Shown: in pieces, positions 11,941 to 24,010 of the stretch
Numbering within the stretch: the first letter of the stretch is position 1
Layout: every line of letters begins with the position of its first letter
Source: Allium sativum
Lineage: Eukaryota > Streptophyta > Magnoliopsida > Asparagales > Amaryllidaceae
Assembly: GCA_030737875.1 (NCBI GenBank)
Contig: CM060912.1
Span: 459,858,310-459,922,309 of the forward strand
DNA: 64,000 nucleotides
Reading direction: 5' to 3'
Notes under the pieces: generated by a model
What the model was told of the DNA's origin: nothing
Database searches by the model: none
The model's input: only the letters and a program-made list of their open reading frames with translations
Translations under genes and position numbers: made by a program

Positions 11941-12725
11941 ATTGGATCCGTAATGTTAAAATATTATATGAAAATAAATTTCATGGTGATACGATATTGT
12001 ATGTGACTTCGGCAGCTATAAACGCACGGCTATTTTGCGTAACATTTAATTAAATGAATTTAATATAATTAGAAGGAATTTGTTAATAACTCGAGCAAGA
12101 ATAATGACGCGAGACCTGATCCATTGAATTCATATTGATGTATAGAGTCAGGATATGTATGGTTCGTTATTTTTGGAGATAAAGGAATTTACGGTCCAAA
12201 ATAGCGTTGTTTTATGTGTAAAATGTCATTTCGGAAGGACATTCTTGGAATGAGACGAATCTTATGCGATTATATCCATATTAGTAAGTTGTTATATGAT
12301 TTTGATTTTCATATCGATCGGACTTATCGTTTGATAGTGGGAACGATAAACGCCTAAATTTTATTCAATCGTTTTATCGATTTAATATGAAACTTAAGAA
12401 TAACCAATTTTCGAACAAACTCGGTTTTCAACGAAACTAATTTTATTAAATCCTTAATAATTATTTATTGTAAGGTTTCAAGTTTCAAGATTTTTGGAGT
12501 TAATGTATGATCATACGCAATTTAAATGCGTATCGATCCACTTTGTGTGATTACTAAGGAACTTTTACAAACGACCTCGTAATTCGACGAAACATGTTTC
12601 ATTGTGTCTGGAATATTTAATATGCTAAGATTTCAATTTTCGTTTCATGGAAGGTCGTATGAGGTGGTTTTTGCTTGAAACTTATGGGGTAAGTTTTGTA
12701 TATATTTAAAAATTAATATATTTCT

Positions 12726-12741
12726 ATTATATATATACACC
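12726..12741 (+). promoter_or_regulatory. Candidate TATA box of LTR A
   Basis: ATTATATATATACACC lies at the expected point between the AT-rich U3 and the less AT-rich leader. Because it is also a short TA run, the call is tentative. Confidence 0.45.
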
Positions 12742-14937
12742 ATCAAAACCCTTCTTTGCGTCAATAACCTAGAACGAGGTCAAAGGCCTGTAGCTTTCAC
12801 CCTTCAGTGCTGACCAGCTGAGAGTTGCCCAAATCTTCATCAAATTTTCTTCCTATCTGATAATCGAATTGAAATTCGCCCAACGTTAAACTTTTTGAGC
12901 TTGACGAGCTCTCCAATCTCAATGGTGATGATGGGATTCATATGAACGTTGTGGCCGATTTTGATCTAGAAGGTATTGGCACTCTTGGACCGATTTTGGA
13001 AGAAAGGAACAGGATGGATTGTAATTCATGGAGACGGTGGATAAGGGTAAGGGTAAGGCGCACCGATCAGCTATGTATGATCATCATCCGATCGACAGAG
13101 CGAAGGTGCAGTAGGTGTCTTTCTCGTACATGCATGATTTCTAAAACGCGAAGAAGAGACCGAAGCTGGAAGGAAATGAACTATCGGCTTAATTCCTAAT
13201 TAAGAGCAATGAACGTAATTAATCTATAATTAAGGGATTATTATTTTAAATTTAGTCGTGAACTTATATTAGTTATAACCGATGCATATGTTGACAGAAT
13301 TTAACGAAACAAGCTACGCTAGAACCATATTGATGAAATTTACATTCTGGAAATAGTTTGAACAATGTTGGAAGTAGTTGGGGTTTCTAGTTAAATTAAA
13401 CACCTATTTAATTTAACTAGAACTAAACTACTTAAATAACAAATGGAATTCTGTAAGTATAACTCACTCAATTTGTCCTACTTATGTCTTATATAAGTCG
13501 GGTTTAATATTTGTGTGCTATGAATGTTTATTGTTGGATGATTACTGAATATTTATTTATATATTGATTGATCCAATTAAATTAAACATTCGTTTAGTTT
13601 AATTGGAACGAAATCATTATCTTTAGCGGTTATTTCCAATTGAGGTAACTTACCTTGTTCGTCATGTTTATATTAATATAAATTAATATAAACGTATGAA
13701 ATGAATAGTTGAATGCTTGGATTGCTATTAATGGTTGATTGTTGAAATTATTAGTTGAAATGTTTATTTCCATCTATCGAAATGGACAATGATAATTAAA
13801 TTGTCGTATTGAATGGTTGATTTTATTTGGGGTAACCTATTTGGATGCAGGGAAAAACAGGTTAAAGGGATCCAACAGAATTCCTCATTTATATCGATAG
13901 TGTTTATCATATATGTTGGATATGTTTGACTGGATGTGAAATTGGATGGAATAAACCGTTATTTCACAGTGTAGTATTTTACCAGTAGTTTGGGCCTTTA
14001 ATACCAAATATAAAATAAGAAATGGTTGAATCGGTTTGAAATCGATTCTGAAATGTTTTTCAGGCGTCGATTGCCGCTAGGCGAATCAGTGAAGTGAAGT
14101 TATAAAATTTATTTTTATGGTCGAAGCAAGATTTTTAAACTTATATTTTTATATGTTATTTAAAGTTTAAGTTTTATGTACAAATGTTTATTTTTAATTA
14201 GTTTTAAAATATTATAAATTGATTTCTATAGGAAAAGTTTTATATTTTTGATAATATTTATACGTAAGAAGTCAAAATTTTACCTATAGAAATAATTGTT
14301 CTTATGGAACAATTTAGTGTTTCTATTAAATTAAATATATTTTTAATTCAAGGTATGGATTGGTAGGAATAAGTTAACAAGTTAATCGATGTTTTTCAAG
14401 TTGACTAAGTCAACTATTTTAAATGGAATTAGCTATCAGATTAACTTGTGATCAACGAACCTAATGGTAATAGTTTTAACAAATGACTATTTAAATGTAA
14501 TAAGAATTCTTAAAGGTTAATTAAGCTTCAAATTTATTATATTTAAAGATAATTATTAGGTTGTTGATTACTAATAAAGATGATTATTATTTTAATAAGT
14601 TTTAAAGAGATTAACTATTCTATTAGTAGTTAATCAAGGTGTTAACTACGTTTATTATAGTTAATATTGACGTTGATTATTATTTAAGAAATAATAATTA
14701 AAGTGAATACCTTCTTGAAAAAATATTCATTTAAGAAAGGAATCGAGTTATGACGTGATTCTTAATTAAATCGGGTAAAGGGATTTTATAATAAAATCCT
14801 AGTTATATAAACTATGTTTATAAGAAAAAGTGATTTTAAATCAAATGGAATGACTTCAAATAAACATTTACTTAAATATTAGATTAAGTAAAGATACAGC
14901 AGTAAGGTTGTATTAGTGACACACAAAAGCATTGGCC

Positions 14938-15554
14938 ATGGCGTACTCAAATCCAATTTTTCCAGATTTCTCACCTCCTTCAGGATGTCCTCCTGAAGAG
15001 ATGGTTCATCCCCATTCTTTGAATGTTCATTCAGAATCTCAAGTTAATTCAGGCGACGGGAGGGTTTATAACTCAGAGAAGGTAAATTTGCAAAATCAAT
15101 TAATAAATTCTAATAAAGATTTTCTGATTCTGAAAAGCCGAACACAAGAAAATGGTGAATTATTGACTCGAAATTTCTCTAGATCCTGGGCAGAAGTTAT
15201 CAAGGAGAACAATTTCTCACATCTAAGTTATTACAAGACAATGAAGAAGAATTAAGTTGCATACGCAGATATAAGTGAAGAATTATTACATGAAGGCAGA
15301 GAAAAGTGGAAAAACTCAATTGTATTCTATATCTACGGAAGTAAACCATATTACAAGTATCTCATAGATTACACAGATAGATTTTGGGAAATCAAAGGGA
15401 GTTATCAGCTTTATAGTAGAGAAAATGGTTTTTTATAATTAAATTGGAAAACTCTAAAGATTGTGAAGCAATTTTAGAAGCAGCCAATACCATTATAACA
15501 AGAAGTTGATATTCATGAAGAGATGGTATCCGAGATGAAGTTAGTGAAGGAGCG
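14938..15554 (+). pseudogene. LINE ORF1, N-terminal part (DUF4283-like)
   Basis: The start ATG at 14938 sits in a strong plant context (GCCATGG). Reading continues for 105 codons to TAA at 15253, then in the same frame: the segment after the stop holds EKWKNSIVFYIYGSKP and DRFWEIKG, which resemble the DUF4283 domain of plant L1 ORF1 (typically W-x-n-S-hydrophobic-GxxP and a later W-G). A further frame break occurs near 15434. In relatives ORF1 is an RNA-binding protein that packages LINE RNA. The gene is cut at 15554 by the chromovirus and resumes at 22320. One stop, one frame break and a 6.8-kb insertion make it non-functional. Confidence 0.7.
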
Positions 15555-16566
15555 TGTAACGACACGCATTCCCGCATCGCTGGATCATAGAATATTTATT
15601 TCTTTCACTTACGGAGTCGTACGGTCATGTAACTTTGGCAGACGACTATTGGGGTCATTTCCCATGTTCGTGATTTTTGCCGATTTTTAAATGAGTATTT
15701 TACCCCTAGCTGATCTTGTTTTGGCCATAATTTTTGATTGGAAAGGAGTTTTGACCTAAAACCACTTTCATTGGGTTCGGATGATGGTTTACAATTCCGT
15801 AGAGTGGTCACATTAGCCAAACGGACTAACCGTTTGGGAGATATGGCTGAAACAAGTTTCAAAAGGTGGAAAAACTGCTTAACCGGGCCAAATGAGGTGA
15901 TTAGTAAGTGGATCCATAACCCATTTCGGGATTAGGGTTATGAGGAGGCTGAAATGAGTTAGGTTTTCATTTCATTTCAGTTTTCTAGCCGCTATTTACC
16001 TCCTAAGAACCCTAATAATGGCCTCCAAGCTCTAAAACATCTCCAAATCATTTTCTAATCAAGGATTAAGCTTAGCAAGATCAAATCAAAGAGAATTTGC
16101 ACCAAAGAAAGGTTAGAGCTGCTGTGTTGCATTGGGAACAGCGTCAAACAGAGAGTCATTTCAGATTTGGTATTTTATTTGTGGCCAAGGTGAGTGATTT
16201 GCATTGTTTTTCACTAATTATGGCTAATTAGGGTAATTAGCGAAGATTAGCGAAATTATAACTCAAAAAAATCTAGAAAAATTTGTAAAATTTTAAAATA
16301 TTGTTTTAGGCCTATGTTAGAAAGTTTAGTTAAATTGGTTAAGTTTTGCTAATCATGTCATTAGTTTTCAGCTTATGCACTGTCTCGCCTGTTTATGTCA
16401 AGTATGTTGTTATTATATTTTATCCCATGCGCTGTCAGACATTCTACAGGTTTTCGATTAGTTCACTCTCTTCTTTCCTTTCTTTGGCGACCGTTCCATG
16501 CTAGTTGGGCATGTGTACATCGCACTTTCGGAGGAAATGCCGGATGGTGCAGGGCGGGCCGTCACA
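15555..16566 (+). repeat. 5' LTR of element II
   Basis: Starts TGTAACGACACG and ends GCCGTCACA. Aligns end to end with the 3' LTR and has the same length. It contains a probable leader exon that ends at a splice donor (16190). No convincing TATA box was seen. Confidence 0.93.
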
Positions 16567-16761
16567 CTTGGTATCAGAGCTCTAGGTTGCGTAGTTAACC
16601 TAGGGAAAGACACCAGGGAGAGATAATACGTATATGAGAGTGCGTATTTGTGATTATTTTTGTTTTCAAAAGCTATATATATATACTATTAGTATAGCTA
16701 AGGATGTAGTCGCACTGCACTGACACCACAAAAAGGATGGTTAATCATTTTCTCTTTACAG
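16190..16761 (+). other. Predicted 5'-leader intron of element II
   Basis: Donor GCCAAG|GTGAGT lies inside the 5' LTR, and acceptor TTCTCTTTACAG ends 8 nt before the gag ATG at 16770. The 572-nt interval contains the end of the LTR and the primer-binding site. Both sites are good plant splice signals. The arrangement repeats in element III. In the 3' LTR the donor context is changed to CCAAC|GTGAGT. Splicing is inferred, not observed. Confidence 0.5.
16569..16580 (+). other. Primer-binding site (initiator Met-tRNA), element II
   Basis: TGGTATCAGAGC begins 2 nt after the LTR end and is complementary to the 3' end of plant initiator methionine tRNA, the usual primer of plant Ty3 and Ty1 elements. 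Confidence 0.92.
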
Positions 16762-16769
16762 ATTGAACG

Positions 16770-17720
16770 ATGAGCCGATACGCAAGAGGTGCCGGTAGAG
16801 GAGCCAATAATGGGAATGTTGTTGACATGAGGACGATGTTTACTGACCTCATGAGAGAGATGCTTAGAGATGTTCAGGGGGCCGCTCCTAATGCTGGTAA
16901 TGGTGGTGGTCCAATAGTGCAGGCGCCTAGGGCCGATTTCTCCAAGCTGAACAAGGACTATACTAGTCTTGGTGGGAAGCCGTTCCACGGAACGGAGTCG
17001 GCTACGGATGTTCAGGATTGGTTGGATAGCTGCGAGCGTATCTTCGAAGATTTGGGTATCGAGGATGCAATGAAAAGAACGCTAGCATCCCGTCAGCTGC
17101 AAGGACGGACAATGAATTGGTGGAATGCTATAAAGGCAGCTACTCCCGAGGATTAGATTACTTTGGATCAGTTTAAGGTTCGCTTTAGCGATAAGTTCAT
17201 TCCAGCTGCTCAGAAGTCAGTGCTGTTTAAGAAATTCTTGGAACTCAGGAAGAATGGCAGAGTTGTCTCGTAGTATATTGCCGAATTCGACACTTTGTCG
17301 AAATATGGGTTATCCCTAATAGATACTGCCGAGAAAAAGAACGAGAAGTTCATAACTGGCTTGGATCAGTACTTGGGGGAAAGGCTTATTAACCACATCG
17401 ATGAGACGTTTGAATCGATTATGGAAAAAACACTGAGGTCATAGAGTCTTTACCCTAAGTTGAAGACTGAGGTTGCATCTGCAGAGCGCCAAAGCCGCAA
17501 GCAAGTGGTGGAGGCAAGAGTGGTCCTCAAAATAAGAGGAAGAAGAACCAGAATAAGGATGGCCAGGAAAAGAATAAGAAAGATGTTGAGTGCTTCAGCT
17601 GTGGTAAGAAGGACCATTACGCTAGTAATTGTCGGGCCAAGCCAGCGGATAAGAAGTGCTTCAACTGTGGCCAAGTGGGACATCACAAGGACAAGTGTCC
17701 GCAACCCCCTAAAGAAAAGC
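16770..17720 (+). pseudogene. gag: gag of element II
   Basis: Capsid-nucleocapsid protein of the Ty3 element. The ATG at 16770 follows a predicted splice acceptor. The N-terminus is arginine/glycine-rich (MSRYARGAGRGANN). The capsid region shows the pattern common to plant Ty3 gag, with FHGTESATDVQDWLDSCERI, then the LDQFKVRFSDKF and YIAEFDTLS blocks. Two CCHC zinc knuckles (C-x2-C-x4-H-x4-C) are at 17591-17632 and 17657-17698; two knuckles instead of one is a small peculiarity compared with element III. In-frame stops occur at 17154, around 17271 and around 17442. The knuckles lie in a different frame from the start, so at least one frameshift is also present. Confidence 0.85.
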
Positions 17721-20700
17721 AGGTGGTGAAAGCATATGCCCTTAATGCTATTCCTTCTTCGTCGAATGCCCCAACTGCGGCGGAGAAGGGAAAGAATGTC
17801 GTTATTCAAGGTATGCTTTCTGTTGATGATGTTCCTATTAGAGTTCTGTTTGAGAGCTTCCAGTTCTTTCATATCTAGTGACCTGGTATAGTGACCTGGT
17901 AGATAGGTTGGGACTGGAGCCCGAAATTGTCGATAGACCTTTAGTAGTGACGAACCCGATTGGTGGTTCGACTAACTTTAACATGATTTGTCGTAATGTG
18001 GTCTTATCGAGTCATGGATGCATGTTTGTTTGTGATTGCTTTGTTTTGGGCTTTACTGGGTTTGGCATTATTTTGGGAGTCGATTGGCTCCAAAGATATG
18101 GGTTAATGGTAGATTATGAGGGCTTTTTGGTGACAACTAGAGCGGATGATGGGCAGAGGGTAGTGTTTGGTGGTCTACCTAGTGATGGGGTAATGGCTAG
18201 TTTTCTAAATTCCCTCGACATCCCGCATAGTGAGTTGTCAGGTTTGCCCATGGTTGGCCAGTATCCGGACGTCTTCGAAGAAGTGACCGGGCTTCCACCA
18301 CACCGAGAGATTGAGTTCCGTATTGATTTAGTGAAAGATGCCAGACCTATAGTGATGCCACCTCGTCGTATGGCACCAAGGGAGCAGCGGGAACTCGGTG
18401 TGCAAGTCAGCGATCTTTTGAAGAAGGGATTTATCAGAAGGAGTGTTTCTAAGTGGGGAGCACCAGTTGTGTTTTCTACCAAGGCAGATGGTTCCCTTCG
18501 ATTGTGTGTAGACTACCGTGAGTTGAATAAGGTGACGAGGAAGAACAAGTATCCTCTACCGCGAATAGATGATTTGTTTGATCAGTTGAGTGGCGCAAGA
18601 GTATTCTATCAGTTGGATCTCGCGACAGGTTTTCATCATCTTAGGGTGGAAGCTGAGAGTATAGCTAAAACGGCATTTCGGACACTGTCTGGATTTTATG
18701 AATGGTTGGTCATGCCATTTGGGTTGACCAATCCACCAGCATATTTTGTGGATCTTATGAATAGGGTATTCAGAGATCAATTGAATAAGTTTGTTCTTAT
18801 GTTCATGGACGATATACTTGTTTATTCGAGGACAGAGGAAGAACACAAAGAACATTTGAGGATAGTGATGGAGGTGTTGGGAAAACACCAATTGAAAGCA
18901 AAGTTTTCTAAGTGTCACTTCTGGAGGAGGGAAGTGAGATTCTTGGGCCATGTTGTTTCATAAAATGGTATCGCCGTGGACCCTGCGAAGGTGGCTACGG
19001 TACAAGATTGGTCTACGCCCAAGAATGCAACGGACGTAAGAAGTTTCTTGGGATTAGCTGGATATTATCGTAAATTTATCCAAGACTTCTCCAAGATAGC
19101 AGCACCGTTGACTCAGTTGACCAAGAAGAATCAAGCTTTCGTCTGGGACGAAAAGTGCGAGAATGCATTCAAGAGTCTAAAGGAAAAGTTGACATGTGCA
19201 CCAGTGTTAGTCATTCCTAAGGGGAATGAAGAGATGACAGTATATACAGATGCAAGTGGTACCGGTCTAGGTGCTGTATTGATGCAAGGAGGTAGGGTTG
19301 TAGCTTATGCAAGTCGGCAACTGAAATAGCATGAGAAAAGATACTCTACCCATGATTTGGAATTGGCAGCGATCGTGTTTGCATTGAAGATATGGAGACA
19401 TTATCTCTTGGGAGAAATATTCGAGTTGTTTACCGATCATAAATCATTAAAGTATCTCTTCTCTTAGAAAGATCTAAATCTCCGGCAGCAAAGATGGTTA
19501 GAATTCTTAGCTTCCTATGATTTCGACATCGCATATACACCAGGAAAGGGAAATGCGGTGGTTGATGCATTGAGTAGAAGACATGCCAGTTTAGGGGCTA
19601 TGTTTCTTGAATGGAAGCAATTGGAGTACATCGCTGGGTATGATTGCAGACCAAAGTGCGAGTTGGATCCAGAAATGTTAGCAAGTTTGACGATCAGACC
19701 CACTTTGATTGAGCGGATTGGTTCCAGTCAGAGGGACGATCCTAACCTATTGGAAATCATCTCAAAGTTAGAGATGAGAATCGATGGAGAGATGAACAAG
19801 TATTGGCTTGATCGAGATGGATGGCTTAGGAAGAATGGAAGACTAGTTGTACCCAATGTCAATGGATTGAGAGATGAAGTGCTTAGAGAATGTCATCACT
19901 CAAAACTGACTATACACCCTGGTGGTAACAAGATGTATCGAGACATGAAGCAGACCTACTACTGGGAAGGGATGAAAAGAGACATTGGTAAGTTTATATC
20001 CAAATGCATAAATTGTGAGCTAGTTAAAGCTGAGCAAAAGAAGCCTAGTGGGTTGTTGCAACCATTAGAGATTCCAGAATGGAAATGGGAACAAATCTCA
20101 ATGGATTTCATTGATGGGTAACCAAGGACTAGATCGGGCCATGATAGCATTTGGGTGATTGTGGACCGACTGACCAAAAGTGCAAGGTTTATACCCGACA
20201 AGTCAAACAGGACGGCAGCTAAGTTAGCGGAACTATATATAAAGTGGGTAGTGAGATTTCATGGAATACCCAAAGGCATTGTGAGTGACCAAGATCCGTT
20301 GTTCACTAGTGGATTTTGGAAGAGCTTACAAGAGGTGCTAGGATCAGAATTACATCCCAGTACCGCGTATCATCCTCAAGCCGATGGTCAAACAGAGAGG
20401 GTGAATCGTATATTAGAAGACCTCTTGAGAGCCTGTGTATTGGATTTTGGTGGATCATGGGATGAACATTTGCATCTAGTAGAGTTTGCATATAATAATA
20501 GTTATCCATCCAAAATTGGTATGGCTCCATTTGAAGCTTTGTACGGAAGACCGTGTAACTCACCATCATGTTGGTTAGAGACCGGTGAGAAATATGTGCT
20601 TGGACCATAAGTAATAAGAGAAACATCAGACAAGATTAAGGTTATCCAACAGCGAATGAAGGTTGCCCAAGGTAGGCAGAAGAGTTATGCTGATAAAAGG

Positions 20701-21150
20701 AGAAGAGAATTAAAGTTCTCCATTGGCGACTTGGTGTTTGTCAAGATTTCTCCGTTGAAGAGCGTGATACGATTTGGCTGGAGAGGCAAGTTAGCACCAA
20801 GATTTGTTGGTCCATTCCCAGTTCTTGAGCAAATTGGGAATTTGGCATACAAAGTTGAATTACCAGAGAAGATGGCAGGAGTTCACAACGTATTTCATGT
20901 TTCCCAGTTAAGGAAGTTCGTACATGACCCAGATGTGACTATTTCACCTGATCAGTTGGATGATATCGAGGTTGAACCCGAGGCGGTTGAGAACCGCAAG
21001 CCTATGCGTATTGTTAAGAACGATAAGAAGCAACTTCGAAGGAAGGCGGTGAAATTAGTCAAAGTTCAATGGGGCGAGGATGAGAATGACTGTACTTGGG
21101 AGACAAAGGAGAGCATTAGGAAGACGTATCCAGAACTCTTCACCTGGTAA
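17721..21150 (+). pseudogene. pol: pol of element II (PR-RT-RNaseH-IN-chromodomain)
   Basis: From 17878 to the stop at 21150 the whole polyprotein stays in one frame, with five in-frame stops (18961, 19327, 19465, 20119, 20608). The protease active-site region near 17845-17880 is damaged: the Asp-Thr-Gly signature is absent, a frame change occurs there, and a 13-bp tandem repeat (AGTGACCTGGTAT) follows. The conserved VDWLQRYGL end of the protease remains. RT has [11 protein letters not shown] and the catalytic FMDD at 18802-18813. RNase H starts at [13 protein letters not shown] (19244). Integrase has an H-H-C-C zinc site (about 19890-20020), DFIDG, VSDQDP and the [12 protein letters not shown] glutamate. 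A GPF/Y module follows (20810-20870), and then a chromodomain-like tail with VKVQWGEDENDCTWE near 21060-21105. Without stops it would be full length. Confidence 0.93.
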
Positions 21151-21292
21151 GATTTCAGTTTCGATTTAGTCTTTCCACATGCTAGAATAGGTTTGTTTTA
21201 CTTGTTTTGCATGATTGATTGTTGTATATGGCTAGTCGGCATGCGGGATCCTTTGTATGTTTTGGGTTAAGGAATTTCGGGGACGAAATTTC

Positions 21293-21307
21293 TTAAGGGG
21301 GGAAGAG
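21293..21307 (+). other. Polypurine tract of element II
   Basis: AAGGGGGGAAGAG directly precedes the 3' LTR. Upstream lies GGGGACGAAATTTCTTAAGG, the usual pre-PPT signature of plant chromoviruses. It primes plus-strand DNA synthesis in active relatives. Confidence 0.9.
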
Positions 21308-22319
21308 TGTAATGACCCGCATTCTACGCATCGCAGGATCATAGAATATTTATTTCTTTCACATACGGAGTCGTATGGTCATGTAACTTTGGGAGACGAC
21401 TATTGGGGTCATTTCCCATGTTCATGATTTTTGCCAATTTTTAAATGACTATTTTCCCCTAGCTAATCTTGTTTTGGCCATAACTTTTGATTGAAAAGGA
21501 GTTTTGACCTAAAACCACTTCCATTGGATCCAGATGATGGTTTACAATTCCGTAGAGTGGTCTCATTAGCCAAACAGACTCACCGTTTGGGAGATATGGC
21601 CGAAACAAGTTTCAAAAGGTGGAAAAACTGCTTAACCGGGCCAAATGAGGTGATTAGTAAATGAGCCCATAACCCATTTCGGGATTACGGTTATGGGGAG
21701 GCTGAAATGAGTTAGGTTTTAATTTCATTTCAGTTTTCTAGTCGCCATTTACCTCCTAAGAACCCTAATAATGGCCTCCAACCTCTAAAACATCTCCAAA
21801 TCACTTTCTAATCAAGGATTAAGCTTAGCAACATCAAATCAAAGAGGATTAGCACCAAAGCAAGGTTAGAGCTGCTGTGGTGCATTGGGAACAGCGCCAA
21901 ACAGAGAGTCATTTCAGATTTGGTATTTTATTTGTGGCCAACGTGAGTGATTTGCATTGTTTTTCACTAATTATGGCTAATTAGGGTAATTAGCGAAGAT
22001 TAGCGAAATTATAACTCAAAAAAATCTAGAAAAATTTGTAAAATTTTAAAGTATTGTTTTAGGCCTCTGTTAGAAAGTTTAGTTAAATTGGTTAAGTTTT
22101 GTTAATCATATCATTAGTTTTCAGCTTATCCACTGTCTCGCTTGTTTATGTCAAGTATGTTGTTATTATATTTTATCCCATGCGCTGTCAGACATTCTAC
22201 AGGTTTTCGATTAGTTCACTCTCTTCTTTCCTTTCTTTGGCGAACGTTCTGTGCTAGTCGGGCATGTGTACAGCGCACTTTCAGAGGAAATGTCGGCTGG
22301 TGCAGGGCGGGCCGTCACA
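21308..22319 (+). repeat. 3' LTR of element II
   Basis: Starts TGTAATGACCCGC and ends GCCGTCACA. It is 1,012 bp, collinear with 15555-16566. The flanking 5 bp GAGCA corresponds to GAGCG on the left side. Confidence 0.93.
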
Positions 22320-23303
22320 GAGCATCTACATTCTATCCTATGGGTGCAATTTCCAAATTTAGAGATGGAGTTCTGGTCCACTGAAGCAATAAGCTGTATA
22401 GCGTCATTGTTGGGAAATTCTGTAAAATTAGATCAAATGACTGAGGATGATATAAGGATTTCATATTCAAGGGTATTGATAGAAGTATATACAAATTTTG
22501 CATTTCCAAATGAAGTTTACATATAGTGCTTTGATGGAAGCGTATATAAATAAAGTGTACATAATGAATGGCATCCAATTAAATGCTTTAATTGTAAGAC
22601 ATTTGGGCATAGTTCTAATTCATGCATGGTAAAAAAAGCGTGGGTCCAAAAAGAATCCTCAAATCAAAAACATGCTGAGATGGAGGTTGAAGAAAATCCG
22701 TCAATGCAAAAAATAGATAGTAAAACATTTGAAAATGACATGCAGATGGATAATATGCAGGAGGAAAACAATTCAACGAATGATGGCAACAAAGAGAAAC
22801 AAAGCAATGAGAAGAAGGAAGTATTGAAGAAGAAAGTAGAAACGAATAAACTAAAGTATAATAAAGAGTAAGCAAGGTCTAGTACAGCGAAAGAGAAGGA
22901 AATGGTGAATAAGTTTGAAATTTTAAGTAATATGGAAGTAGAGACAAATGGTTGATAAAGGGCCAAAAAATGGAAAGCAGAATGGAGAAAAATCTGTCTT
23001 ATAATTTTATTCAAAAAAAAGTAATAAAGAAGAGGATTTGATATCTAATTCATCTATGGAGGATTTTGAAGAAAATTCAACAGATATGAATGTGGAAATT
23101 TCAGACTCGGCTCACATTCTATGGGTAAGAGAATTAATAGGAACAAAATAAAACTCAAAAATTATGATAGAGGCAGCAGTATAATTGATGGAAAGGCTTT
23201 GGTTGAAGATATTCTAGAGTGGATAAATTATCACCAAAGTTTAAAACAAGATCTAAGAAAAAGAAGCTCAAAGAGGAAGGAAACCTCCCTGGTGGTGTGT
23301 TAA
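22320..23303 (+). pseudogene. LINE ORF1, C-terminal part (CCHC knuckle and acidic tail)
   Basis: Picks up ORF1 right after the Ty3 insertion. The frame from 22325 gives LWVQFPNLEMEFWSTEAI, SLLGNSVKLDQMT and YSRVLIEV, the segment that follows DUF4283 in plant L1 ORF1. Stops lie at 22524 and about 22550, and the same frame then gives a CCHC zinc knuckle (CFNCKTFGHSSNSC, 22584-22625). A lysine/glutamate-rich tail follows to a stop at 22869, and further tail-like fragments reach 23303. ORF1 proteins bind LINE RNA through the knuckle. The gene is dead because of the stops and the insertion. Confidence 0.75.
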
Positions 23304-23333
23304 CTAGGGGTATTTCAAAACTTAAATAATATC

Positions 23334-24010
23334 ATGTCTCTTTTATTTTGGAATGTGCATAGCCTAAATTCTTTAATGAGGCAGCGAGATTTAACTAGTT
23401 TAATCAAAGACAAAGATATTAATTGGATGGCAGTGATGGAACACAAATTATCAAACTACTCTTTAACTAATTTTGTTTTGAAATTTAAAGACTGGATATT
23501 TATTAATAATAATGAAGAAGGACACAATGGTAGGATTTTCATTGGGTATGATAGCAGATTTTGGAGGCATACAGTTTTACGAATTGATCAGCAAAGCATT
23601 TCTTGCAAATTCTTTAACAAAGGGGGTTTAACGATTGTTATTTCAGCTGTATATGGTTTTAACCAAGTAAATCAAAGAAGGTTTCTTTGGGAGCATCTCA
23701 AGCAAATAAAAGCACAAGTGGATGAAGGATGGATTATTGCCGGGGACTTTAATGAAATTTTATACACAATGGATAGAATCAGTGACAAACAAGATCATGC
23801 AGCTCCTAATGAAGAGTTCCTAGATTGCATTTCTTCTCTGAATGGGATGGAGCCAAAGAATTATGGTAATATTTAATATTCATTCAAAGATAGATAGAGT
23901 ATTTATAACTAAGAAGGTTTATAAATATTGCCTCAAATGCTAATTCAATGTCTCAATCACTCTACAAGTGATCATACACCCATTGTTAATAAGCTATGTA
24001 GTAAAAAGGT
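23334..24010 (+). pseudogene. LINE ORF2, endonuclease domain
   Basis: ATG at 23334 opens an apurinic/apyrimidinic-type endonuclease (exo-endo-phosphatase fold) that nicks target DNA in active LINEs. Visible signatures are LFWNVHSLNS at the start (asparagine motif), a glutamate at MEHKL, the YGFNQ block, IIAGDFNEIL (GDFN) and, after a stop at 23874 and a frame change, STSDHTPIV with the catalytic SDH at 23967-23975. The order and spacing match L1-type endonucleases of about 220 residues. Confidence 0.85.

Larger units (their letters stand above)
11600..14900 (+). repeat. Long LTR A, left piece
   Basis: Plus-strand long LTR. The segment near 11680 (ATCGTTTATAACGCATAACG) matches 37055-37075 in LTR E. 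The GACCTCGTAATTCGACGAAA block at 12573 matches the U3-like start of the element III LTR. The segment 13845-13890 (GGTTAAAGGGATCCAACAGA) matches the minus strand of 47865-47915 in the solo LTR inside element III. A TATA candidate is at 12726, followed by a mixed-sequence leader. The open frame at 12942-13199 was not recognised and looks like leader. A LINE interrupts it at about 14.9 kb; it resumes near 26.96 kb. The exact left end was not found. Confidence 0.65.
15555..22319 (+). mobile_element. Ty3/gypsy chromovirus, element II (6,765 bp)
   Basis: A complete but inactive LTR retrotransposon. It has two 1,012-bp LTRs (15555-16566 and 21308-22319), a primer site for initiator Met-tRNA at 16569, gag, protease, RT, RNase H, integrase and a chromodomain-like tail in that order, and a polypurine tract at 21293-21307. 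This domain order and the chromodomain-like end place it with Ty3 chromoviruses, most likely the Del/Tekay group. The target duplication is GAGCG on the left and GAGCA on the right, one mismatch. The LTRs differ at many sites (about 6% in the first 170 bp by eye, mostly transitions). It is inserted in a LINE ORF1. Confidence 0.92.

Noticed and set aside
12942..13199. 85-codon frame in the LTR A leader
   Set aside because: It has an arginine-rich, chance-like composition, and no counterpart was seen in other LTR copies.
16569..16580. Possible tRNA gene fragment
   Set aside because: The TGGTATCAGAGC match is the primer-binding site. No cloverleaf surrounds it here or at 43849.
17450..18951. 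Minus-strand frames of 122-140 codons under element II
   Set aside because: They are shadows of gag and pol, which have clear motifs on the plus strand.
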